Assembly: GCA_028285445.1 (NCBI GenBank)
Contig: JANQPQ010000008.1
Span: 1 to 64,000, forward strand
Source of the DNA: Cyclobacteriaceae bacterium
GTDB lineage: Bacteria > Bacteroidota > Bacteroidia > Cytophagales > Cyclobacteriaceae
Reading direction: 5' to 3'
DNA length: 64,000 nucleotides
Both the position numbers and the translations under genes were made by a program. The notes beneath the pieces were generated by a model that saw only the letters and a program-made list of their open reading frames with translations, was not told where the DNA came from and did not search any database. Shown here piece after piece: positions 28,247-39,200 of the stretch (position 1 is its first letter; every line of letters begins with the position of its first letter).

Positions 28247-30142
28247 CTAGTACAGCACTCTGAACTTTATTGTTCCTTCAATCCGCTTTAAGTCCTTAAT
28301 CACCTCTGAGTTATAAGCCTTATCAATGTCAGTGATGGAATAGCCGATGTCGTCGTTGGTTTTAAGGTATTGGCCCAGAATGTTGATGTTGTGATCGGCG
28401 AAGGCGTTGTTTATATGAGCCAGCACTCCTGGCATATTACGATGAATATGAATGAGCCTGTGAGCGTTCTCATGGGCTGGTAGTGTAAGGTTTGGGAAAT
28501 TCACACTGTTGGTAGTTCTTCCTGTGTTTATGTACTCCATTATTTTATTGGGTACGAAACTGGCGATATTCTCTTGTGCTTCTTCGGTACTACCTCCTAT
28601 GTGCGGAGTGAGGATTACATTTGGCAACCCCCGTAAAACGGAGACAAACCTCTTATTATTAGAGTGCGGTTCATTTGGAAAAACGTCTATTGCAGCACCT
28701 GACAACTTTCCCGATTCAATTCCTTCTCGAAGCGCTTCCACATTAACAACATGGCCACGGCTCAGGTTAATGAGAATTGAGCCTTTCTTCATGGCCCGGA
28801 TTTCCTTTGCACCAATCAGGTCTGCATTTTCTTTTCTCCCATCAACATGCAGGGTTACTACATCCGCCGTAGCTAGCAATTTCCTTAGCGTCTCAATTTT
28901 AGTTGCATTCCCCAGGGCCAATTTCTCCTCAATATCATAGTAATAGACATCCATTCCCAGCGATTCGGCTAGCACTGACAACTGCGAGCCAATATTGCCG
29001 TAGCCGACTATTCCAAGTTTTTTTCCTCTAATCTCCCTATTACCTGCGGAAGTTTTCTGCCATTTACCAGTGTGCATAGCTCGCGACTTATCATGAACAT
29101 TCCGCATTAGCGTTATTATCTCCGCTATTACTAACTCAACGACCGATCTTGTGTTGGAGAAAGGCGCGTTAAAAACGGCAATACCTTTTGCCGTGCACTG
29201 CTGCAGGTCGATTTGGTTTGTTCCAATACAATAGGCTCCAATAGCCAGCAAGCGATTAGCGCTTCTGAGCACCTTGGCGGTAACTTGAGTTTTTGATCTT
29301 ATCCCAAGAATAGAGACATCCTTAATCTTCTCCTGGAGTTCTTTTTCGGAAAGGCTCTCCTTTATTTCTTCGACCATATAACCTTCCTTTTTGAGAATAT
29401 CGAAGGCGAGGGAATGTACATCTTCCAACAGCAATACCTTGATTCTGTTTTTGGGGTAAGACAAGGAGGTATTCATTTTGTTGAGATACAGAAATTCGTC
29501 GAGGCTAGGAGCTACATGGTCTGCATCTTTAAGAATATTTTCTCTGGAAATATTTTCAGTGAATGCGAAAAATTTATTTGCTAATCCAGCTTCTTTAACT
29601 TCGTAGTCAGTATAGCCGTCGCCGATTACAAATACTTCTCCTTTCAGGTCTAACTTTCGGATTAGTTTGACTTTGCCGTTATCAGTAGACAAGACGTTCT
29701 TAGTATCTAAGCCCTTGATTTTTCCGTTTTTATCAAACTTGAAAGTGTTTGCATATACGTGGTCGGGCTTTACGCCATAAGCTTCTACAATAGGCACTAT
29801 AAACTCTTTGAAGCCATTGGAAACTATGTATATGTGGTCGCGGTGTTTCTTGAAGAAGTCTCCGTTGCGTTTAAAGGAAATCGATACTTCCTTTTTTAAC
29901 TTTTTAACCAGTTGATCGAGATGTGTTTGGTTAGCATCTAGAAGTTCTAGGCGTTGATTCAATGATGACCGCAAGGAAAGCTTCCCCTCCATGCCCTTAT
30001 CGGTAAGTGCTTTGATTTTGGCAATAGTGCTGTCCTTCGATTTGCTTTTGTCCAAACTGATCTCGGCCAGTAGGTCTAATGCTTCCACTTGGGTAAAAGT
30101 GCTATCGAAGTCAATAATAAACTGTTTATGATTTGAGGCCAT
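28247..30142 (-). CDS. serA: SerB-SerA fusion: phosphoserine phosphatase plus phosphoglycerate dehydrogenase with ACT domain
   Basis: The first 220 residues form a HAD phosphatase (FIIDFDSTFTQVEALDLL nucleophile, VIGDGYTDYEV loop). The rest is a D-3-phosphoglycerate dehydrogenase (ILGIRSKTQVT, GIVGYGNIGSQLSVLAESLG Rossmann fold, HIGGSTEEAQ) ending in an ACT domain (MPGVLAHINNAFADHNINI). One polypeptide thus holds the first and last steps of serine synthesis, and the middle step is the serC-like gene downstream. The ATG at 30142 is chosen because the longer frame would start upstream of the promoter and adds a non-conserved tail. Confidence 0.9.
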   Translation of the reverse strand: MASNHKQFIIDFDSTFTQVEALDLLAEISLDKSKSKDSTIAKIKALTDKGMEGKLSLRSSLNQRLELLDANQTHLDQLVKKLKKEVSISFKRNGDFFKKHRDHIYIVSNGFKEFIVPIVEAYGVKPDHVYANTFKFDKNGKIKGLDTKNVLSTDNGKVKLIRKLDLKGEVFVIGDGYTDYEVKEAGLANKFFAFTENISRENILKDADHVAPSLDEFLYLNKMNTSLSYPKNRIKVLLLEDVHSLAFDILKKEGYMVEEIKESLSEKELQEKIKDVSILGIRSKTQVTAKVLRSANRLLAIGAYCIGTNQIDLQQCTAKGIAVFNAPFSNTRSVVELVIAEIITLMRNVHDKSRAMHTGKWQKTSAGNREIRGKKLGIVGYGNIGSQLSVLAESLGMDVYYYDIEEKLALGNATKIETLRKLLATADVVTLHVDGRKENADLIGAKEIRAMKKGSILINLSRGHVVNVEALREGIESGKLSGAAIDVFPNEPHSNNKRFVSVLRGLPNVILTPHIGGSTEEAQENIASFVPNKIMEYINTGRTTNSVNFPNLTLPAHENAHRLIHIHRNMPGVLAHINNAFADHNINILGQYLKTNDDIGYSITDIDKAYNSEVIKDLKRIEGTIKFRVLY

Positions 30143-30160
30143 CTTCAGATTTAAATGCTG

Positions 30161-30168
30161 CAAATGTA
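30161..30168 (-). promoter_or_regulatory. -7 box of the serB-serA promoter
   Basis: On the minus strand TACATTTG perfectly matches TAnnTTTG and lies 18 bases upstream of the ATG at 30142. This supports the shorter translation start. No clear -33 TTTG is at the usual distance. Confidence 0.5.
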
Positions 30169-30190
30169 CCAAAGAAGTGTGAAAGGAAAT

Positions 30191-30222
30191 AAAAAAAGGC
30201 ATCCTGGAATTTAGGATGCCTT
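30191..30222 (-). terminator. Rho-independent terminator of the giant-protein operon
   Basis: A ten-base stem (AAGGCATCCT with AGGATGCCTT), seven-base loop and an A run on the plus strand (T run on minus) lie about 20 bases after the stop of the giant gene. Confidence 0.85.
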
Positions 30223-30242
30223 CTGCAATTTTTGGTTACTAG

Positions 30243-33200
30243 TTAGTGTACTACCACTAATTTCTTATTCGTAACAATTTCACCGTCCTTCAAAATTTGC
30301 ACCACCATCAGTCCGTTAGGATACCTTGAGGCAGGCAGGGTTACTTCAGTTGCACCCAATGGCACCTGGTACTCATCAATCAGCTTCGCGAATTGATCAT
30401 ATACCCTGATCGTCGTATTACCAGAAGCACTTTGTCTAAATTTGACAAATGCTTGTTCGTCAGTTGGGTTAGGGTACACTGCTATACCCTCTGACCTTAG
30501 ATCGTCCTCAATTCCAGAGATTACATCAAGAGTTTGACCATACTTTATTAAGCGTGCTTGATAAATCTCTTGCGTTTCTTCATTTTGAATAAATACGGCA
30601 ATATAGATTTGCTGATCAGCTTCGGCCAAACTATAGAAGTTGGCTGCCTTCCATGATACTTGTATCGGAGGAATATCTTCACCAGCTGTAAGTTGCCGGT
30701 CAATTTTGGTCCCTGCCGCATTAGGTAGCAAGGCCTTCAAGATGTACCGGAAATCAGTCTGTCCCGTTTGTACAAGGCTAGATTCGTTGCCCAGATCGTC
30801 TATGGAAATGTTATCTTCCAAAACAGCTACATGCACTACAGTGTTTTCATCAAGAATATCCATCACAGGAGTGATGTCGACCTCCACGCTGATCTCGTCA
30901 GGAGCATTTTGAGGCATACGGATATCATCGATAGTAAACTGAGCCAGGTCGAGTTCTCGTTTGTTTATGAATGTACTGCCCCAATCCTCAAATAAGTCGG
31001 TATTGGAAACTCCCTCGTCTACCTGACCATCTACTCTAACTCGAGGAATATCTGAGAGATTGTAGTATTGAGCACGAGCATTTGCATCAGCGGGATTGTC
31101 TAAATTGAATGGGTCATCACTCGGGAAATCAGTATGGTATTCAAGCTTTACTCTTTCCTCAGATAGAATCAGGTTTGGATCGCTATCATCAAAAATTGTA
31201 TTATCAATGAAATCAGTTTCAGTTTGGACGTTGGATCGTTGATTATTATCATCCGTCGGGTTGGTATTAGTGAAGTATTCAACTAACACCACCCTTGTTC
31301 TGTTACCAACTATTACATTATCTAGCGCAAAACCATCAACGGTTGGATTCGTCTCAAGACTGGCCAGTGCAAATCTAAATACCACTTTGTCTCTATCCAG
31401 CGGATCGATGTCGCCAAGAGAGTGCTTAGCTTCCGGCCAGCCAGGGAATTGTCCGGTCCAGGCAAAATCACCAGCGTCTTGATCACCAGGCTTGGCAGTA
31501 ATGTCTCGGCCATTGTACCATTGCAAGCCAGATTGCAGGCCTCCAAGTGTGTTCCAGTCTTTGGCAGGATCGGTAATATTTAAGTCGTCAACTGAATACT
31601 CCAAAACAACTCCTTCCCCAGTTTCTCCGAAAAACTCAGCATTGAAATTGAAGGAAATTACTGGACGAACGAGTTGAGTTATATCCAAATGGGGAGAGTA
31701 TAAATAAGACCTTTCCGATGGTAGGAAGGAGCCTGACGCGTTGGTGGCCCAAATATTTGTGCCGTTTATGGCAGGGTCAATTGTCAGTTGGTTCTTTGTA
31801 ACAGTTCCGGTTCTGGTCCATGACGATCCAGGACCGTTAACCACCAAATTATTATCAAGTGGAATCCAATCGAAGTTTCCGCCTTCAAAATCCTCGTTGT
31901 ACAAAACTGCGGCTGTAGGAGTTTCCGCAGGCAAAACGTAAATCGACTTGGTAATTGAGGTTTGACAGAATAAAGAATCTGTAATCGCTGTTAATTGTAC
32001 TGAGTAAGGGCCGAGGTTGGCATAAGCGTAATTGGTGGTATTTTGTACCGATCCGGCGCCAAGATTTACCACAGTACCATCACCGAAATCCCAAATTAAG
32101 CTGTCAATGGGGAAATTTCCGGCAACAGTAGATTCGTCAAGGAATCCAAAATTGTCGCTAATTGAAGTTCCAGTTAACGAAAACTGCGGGGTAGGGGTAC
32201 CACTAACGTCAACTTGTTGGGTTAAGGAGCTCTCACAGCCAATATCAGTAGTTACTTTCAGATTAACATTAAAAGATCCTGGATCCTCGTAAGTATGTGT
32301 TGGGCTTTGCTGGAATGAATTAAGCGGGTCATTATCATCATCAAAATCCCATTCCCAAGAAGCAATTGGATTATTCGCACTAGACCCATCTGTAAAAATT
32401 GTAGGATCTCCAGCACATTGGTCTTGTATCGTAAAGTTCACAACTGGTAAAGAGTTAATTTGAATCTCCTTATCTAACTGAAGCACACAGTTGGTGGTGA
32501 AATCCTCGTAATCGTACCTGATTGTAATAGTATCAAGTCCTAACGGAATTAAGTTGGGACCTATGGTTGGTATGGCTCCGACTACTGCCGGGTCAATTGA
32601 TCCTGTTCCATCAGTATTATCAGTAAGGCCAATCAGAATGGGGTTACTAGTGTTATCGATAAGGCTGAAGATACCTTCGGATTGACTAAAGACTGGTACC
32701 ACAGAGGGTATAGCTGTCAAAGATATTGCATCGTCGTCAACGCAATACTGGGCGTTAGCTTTGCTTGGATCAATTGTGAAATCGATGTTTGGTGGTATGT
32801 TCACAATAATATCTTGCCTCAAGGTATCCTTTACCAGGTTAGAGTTTCTGGTGTAGGCAGCGTGGAACCTAATCAGGAAGTTACCAAGGTTTGCAGCATC
32901 TTGAGGGTCGAATCGATAAGTATCCGCTGACTCCCGAGTTACAAGAGGTAAGCCCGTGTCTTCATCAACAGTAGTTGTAACCCACATTGAGTCCAGATCA
33001 TAAAACACTCCAGGGACAAACGTGTCTCGGTTCTGTGTAATTATAGTGCCAGCATTGGTACAAATATTAGGATCCGGGAAAATAGATTTATCACTATCAA
33101 AAATTGTTATATCCCTGGTATTAGTACTTACACAACCTGGGTTTGAGGTATTTGTGCTCGTATACGTTAGCAGAATGGTGTGATCCCCAATTCCAGCGGC

Positions 33201-36200
33201 GGCAGTAAATAGCGTATCTCCCACAACACCTGGTCCGCTGAACACGGCGTTACCATTTTCAAGTAAGGTTTCAGAAACGACCAATGCTAGTTTTTCCACA
33301 TCCTTGTTACCAATTGAGGTTTGGCCCGGGATAGTGGTAAAATTAACTGCATCAGGAGTTAAGGTATTAAGACTTCCATGAGCTGTTCCATCTGGAACTG
33401 GCGTATCAAAAGTGGCTGTACCACCAAGTTTGATAATATCACCACTGGTGCCTGGAATGCCAAATGCTTCTATTTCCAGACCTTGGATAACAATTTGGTC
33501 TCTATCGTTGGTGCCGGAAAGAGTGTAATCAATTTGGATCGTGGTTGAATTTAGGTAGGTGTGCGAAATGCCGGTAATATCACCACCAGCGGCAAATGTA
33601 ACTGAACTTGCAGCAGATTCATTGAACTGGAATCCATTAGGCAGTGCAAGATTGTATGTTCCACCAGTTTGGAACATGTTATCCTCACCTTCCTGAATGG
33701 TAATAGTTGGCAGCAATGTTTGGAAATTGCCTGTACTTACACAAAGATCTACATTTTCAGCTTGGATGATTACCTCATTGGGAAGATCACCAAGTGTCAT
33801 AACACTTCCCGCATCAGTTACCAGTCCCTGCACCATACCCTTATCTTCGGCAAACACCCAAACGTCGTAAGTGGTACTATTCGCAAGTCCCGTCACAACC
33901 GCATAGTTGTAATTGTTATCAACTTGAATATCTATTGTGCCCGAGGCGTCAGTATCGGGGTAGGTACCAGGATCTTTCATCTGGGCAACAGTTGGAGTTC
34001 CACCAGTTTCGGTTACTATATAATAGAAGTCAGCTTGCTCATCGAGCGCAACTCTTATGGTAAACCCAACGTCAGTAATGTTAAGAACTTCGATAGGAAT
34101 ATCTCCGCCTGGTGCGATAAGATCAAGATAGTTTGGCGGACTTGTATCAGCTGTCTTAAAGTTCCACGTAGAATTGCCGCTGATACCACCAAAGGGATTA
34201 TCGGAGTCATCAGCAATACCCACAGCACCAGCGATATCACCTGCAGCTATTTCTATATAATACTGGGTGTCGCTATTGAGGTCCGGCATTAATGCTGGCA
34301 TGTTAAACGTTAACGTGGCATTGGGGAGTACAACACCGGGGTCAAGTTCCAGCTCGGCAACAAAACTGTCATCATCCCTCCTGAAAACTCGAAGGGCAGG
34401 CCCTAGCACAGTTACAGGCTCATCGAAATCAACGGTAAACTGAGGTGCAATGGCCGGGGCAAACTGGGAGTCATCTGCCGGTGTAAAGCTAACGACAGAG
34501 GGAGGTATTGCGTCTTCGAAAGTATACGAAAGCCCCAATATGTCATTGGCAATACTTCCGGAAGACATTGTTATGTTTGATGCCTGTAGTTCTGGCTGAA
34601 TGCCGGGTGTTCCTGCATCTACAAAACTCGAGACGTCTATAACTACGAAAAAGTTATCGCCATCTGCAACGTCCGTAAGTCCGTCAAACGTAACAGTATT
34701 TGTACCTGGAGTAATAGTCAATCCGGCCACGGGCAAGTCGTTGATAATATTGAACTGAGTGTCGTCGGTTGATTTATAAAGTCGGAAGTTCTCAAATACG
34801 TTGGTAATATTGTTGCCATTGAAGTTGACTACTACCGTTTGCAATTCGGGCTCACCAGCAGTTGCTGATATCGCATTTATTGAAAATCCTAGAATAGCCT
34901 TGTTTACAAATGAAGGTTGCAACGGGCTTCCGGATATACCTCCAGTAAGTTGATTTATAACCGCATGTATGACATCCACATTATCTAAGGTACCCGTGGC
35001 TCCATTCCCTGCATTTAAATCAATGGTACCATTGCCTGGTGCCGTATATTGGAAAGTGCTGAAGTCAAGAATCCCTGAGTTGAAAGGCAGTGTGAGCAGA
35101 TTACCAATTCCATCTGTGGTGGTAATATTTGCCGTTGGTACGGTCAAATCAAGATTACCATTAGGGTCTCTGGCTTCTACACTTGGCGGATCAATCAAAG
35201 CTTGGTTTATTCCTTGAAGTTCGCCAATGTTTCTGCTGGCCAGGACATCATTGAGTATCAATTGCGTTCGCGTAACATCTACTCGGTTTGATGTATTGGT
35301 GGTCGTTGCAGCCTGCAGAGCTGCAAGCGTACTACTGGTCTGGCCACTATTATCGAAGGTAAAGGCCGCGTTATTTACTGTAAATATGAAATTTTTCTGA
35401 TCGATGTCATCCTGTAGCGTACCTCCAAGTGCAGTGTTCAACCATATTCTGAGCGTATAATCCTTTATGGCATTATCAGCAATGTGGCCAAGGGCTCCAG
35501 GAGTAAAGGTTATACCTGGAAATGTGATTGTAGTAGCGGTAATATTAGGACCTGGAGCTACCTGTAGCATGTTTCCATCGCTATCACGCAGTTCCGCCCC
35601 TGCTATAGCTTCCGTCCAGTCGGCAACTATATTAGCACCAGCAGTTTGGGAGATGACAATCTGAGAAATTTTGGTATCTGCATTATCCACACCATCAGTG
35701 AATATTGTGCCATCTTCGTCAAATCTAAAGGTGAAATTGATTTCAGCATTCAACTGTGGGAAGACGGCTCCTGTGAGTTCCGTAGTCATTGCACTCAATG
35801 CGCCATCACCACTGGAAATCAAAGCCAATGTGGAGCTGTTTCCAACCGTAGTTTCTATATTATTCAGCGTGGGGATACCATCTTCTTTAAAATCTATATT
35901 GTCTGAAGAGTTATTCGCTGAAAGGGTGTAGGCATGAATTTCGAAATCATATTCGGTACCTGAGTTCAATCCTGTCCAGGTGTAAGTTTGTCCAGTACTA
36001 GGCCCAACCGCAGCAACACTAACTGCACCTTCATCATTACCCACTGTAAAGTCGTTAGCAACGGGAGTACCATCAGTAGGGGTAAGGAATGAGCCAGATG
36101 GACCTTTTATAAGAATCAAATAATGAGTTGGATGAGTCTCCATCGCAGCAGTGGCAGGCTCGGTCCAATTAAGCTGAATGCTACTCGCTGTAATAGCACC

Positions 36201-39200
36201 CTGTGTAAATCCAGTAACCTGGTTGTCAGGTTCAGGGAAAACAATTTGATAGATTTCACCAGTGGTAAAGGCTCCATCAGGGAATGGGGCGATGCCATCA
36301 CCACCAACTGGGTTATTAGCTGCATCAACTATGGTACTGTTCGCATCCGGGTAGATAAGTTCTAAGGGACCAGTTCCTGAAGTAATATCAACCGTGACGT
36401 CATACTCTGTGGATGAGTTTGGTGTGATGCTGTTTACACTTGCCACAACATTTCCACCTGATGTATCAAAGCTAAAGTCATCATTAGTCACACCAGTAAC
36501 GGGGGTGTCAAAAGTCACTCTGAAAACAACGCTACTTGCCGAGGTACCTTTAGATGTACTCCATGGGTTGGTAGCAGACTGTGTTGTAATTGAATTAATT
36601 ACGGGGGGTGTTTTGTCAAAATTGACGGCAGAAGCATCGGTAACTGTAGTGACCTGAGTTCCGGCATTGTCAGCCAAATCGTCGAAATTTATTGTAAAGG
36701 GGATGTTCCCCTCTGATTCCGTTCCATCCATAGTTCTCCGCAGTTCCCAATTATCTCCACCAACGTTGAAGGCGCTAGCCGTAGCGCCGGCTATAGTCCC
36801 AGACACATTAAATAATGTTTCATCTGCGGTGAAAGCAACTGTTACCACGTCACCAACTCTGGCTTGAGCAGTATTGGCGCCGTTGTTGGATGAAATACTA
36901 ACTGGATTTAAAGTGGGAGCAGTTTCGTCAAATATGATAATGTTTCCTCCGGTAACGATTGTGCTGATGGTTATGGGGAGCCCGCCACTGGTCATGGCAT
37001 CAATTGTGAAGGGCATTGCGCCTTCATTGTTGGCGCCAGTAGTTGTAATCTGAGCAGTAATCGGCCCGTTTAGGAAGTCTCCACTAACGGAGGCAGAAAC
37101 GCCGTCAATAGTTACTGTTGGTAATGCCGTTAAATCTCTGAATAGGTTAAGTTGCAGAGAAAGCGTGACGATGTCTCCGATTTTAGCGTGACTAGATGGG
37201 TTATTGACATTATTCGATGTCATGTTGACATGTGAAAAAAGTATATATTCAAAAGCTCCATTAGGAATCTCGTTCCCAGCCAAATCTCTCACATTGGAAG
37301 TGCCACTCTGGAAGTACCTTATGAATGCATTAGTCATGTCAGCCTGACTCCAGGCCCCATCGGCCATTGAAGTAAATGTGATCGTGTTTGTTGTCCCTTT
37401 ACCACTATAGGTCACAGTTGCCGCCTGGGAGGGAAGGTTACCTACCACAAATCCATCTGTAGCTGCTCCTTCGGTCAAGTCAATTTCCTCCGTAAGAGTA
37501 ACTGTAATTTCTTCTGGATTAGAACCATTTGCGTTAAAGATCACCCCGCTGGCATAAGTTGGGGGAGTTACGTCTCCGCTTGATACATTGGTGGGCGCGA
37601 AAGTTTGTAGTTGGTTCCCAGCCAAATCGAAAATATTGCCACCTAGGTTGTAAGATACTTGCGTGGCAGGGGCATTGAAACTCCAGTTAGAGGAGACGCC
37701 ATTCGGCCCTTCTATCTCTATTACTCTGTTTATCGTGGTTGTACCGTCGTAAGTCCGACTATTTCTGTATCTAACAGCAACAACGTCCTCATCGTTATTA
37801 CCATCATCAGAGTTAATTCCAACGCCACCTGAATTCGAGAATGTTACACTTGCACCATCGGAAAGATCAATGTCTTCACTCATCGGCAGCGTTATATATT
37901 CTCTGTTAGTGCCAAACTGATTGAAAAAGAGGCTAAATGGCAAATTGGCAACAGGGGGAGTCTGGTCCACTGTTAAGGTAGTGGCGCTGGGACTATAAGT
38001 TCGTGAGTTACCTACCGCATCCGCCACTAGTGCTCTGAATTGAAGTACGGAACCATCGGTAAGTGGTAGTCCACCATTTATCTTATTCTGCAATTCTGTT
38101 TCCGTAATGGATACATCCCAACTGGACTGCGCCAGAGTTGTAATATTTTGAACAGGTAGGACTGTTGTGAAGAAAAGTTGTGCAGTTGTTCGGGCTTGGA
38201 TGGTAATCGTACCGTTAAGAATAGAATTATCACCATTGTCGACTGGTACTGTTACATCAACCCCTGTATTACCGCCGTTGAAAAAGCCGGCATTAATAGT
38301 ACTTCCGTTTGCTGTGCCTGTACTAACCACTGCCCCTACCTGATCGACTGCGGGGGGAGTTTTGTCGAAAGTAACACCTATCGTTTGAACGTTGAGGTTG
38401 CCTAATAGATCCGAAGTAATTAAAAATAACTCCGCGTCTCCGTCAGCGAGTGCATCAGCATTTGCTGAACCGCCGTCTATAGCAAAGGTAAGTGTTCCAA
38501 AAAGGAAGCCGGTGGTACCCTCATTAATTACTGTGGAGCTAACCCGTAGGGCCTGGTTAGTGCCGGTAAGAGCATTTATTGCCGCCACGGTGGGATAAAC
38601 AGTAAGTACATTACCAGCCGTTGTCCCATCTTTACCAATCAGGAACCAGTAGTTAACGTTAAAAAGCTCCTCATCTACAGCATCTGTCCAGGTTATGCGG
38701 TCATTGGTAAACACAGATGGTTGCTGTGTATAGGTGATACTGGTTGCAGGATCAACAGACTTGTCGAAAGTGACTGCAATAGTTTGAACATCTATATTAT
38801 TATTGTCATCAATGGTGACCACGAATACTTCGGCGTCACCGTCGGTAAGAGCAGTACCATCAGCAGATCCCGAACCGTCTATGGCAAATTCTGTAAGTGA
38901 CGAGCCAAATGTTACGCCTGTGGCTCCCTCATTGCCAATAGTCGCCGTCACATTCATGGCCTCGTTTCCAGAAACTGCTGCATTGAGGTCAGTTTTAGTA
39001 GGAAACAGGGCGGCCACCTGACCGGTAGTAGCACCGTCTTTTCCAACTAACACATAGTAATCTACAAAGTTGGGGTTCTCTTCGTCGAAGGCATCATTCC
39101 ACGTGACTACGTCACTTTGGAAATTATTTGGTGAAGGAGCATAGTTTACCCCAGTTACTCCCGTTATGCTCTTATCGAATACTGCAGCAATTGTTGCGGA

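Noticed and set aside
33669..34292. 207-codon plus-strand ORF inside the giant gene
   Set aside because: Antisense to a well-supported repeat protein; rich in aromatic and basic residues, and no homology seen.
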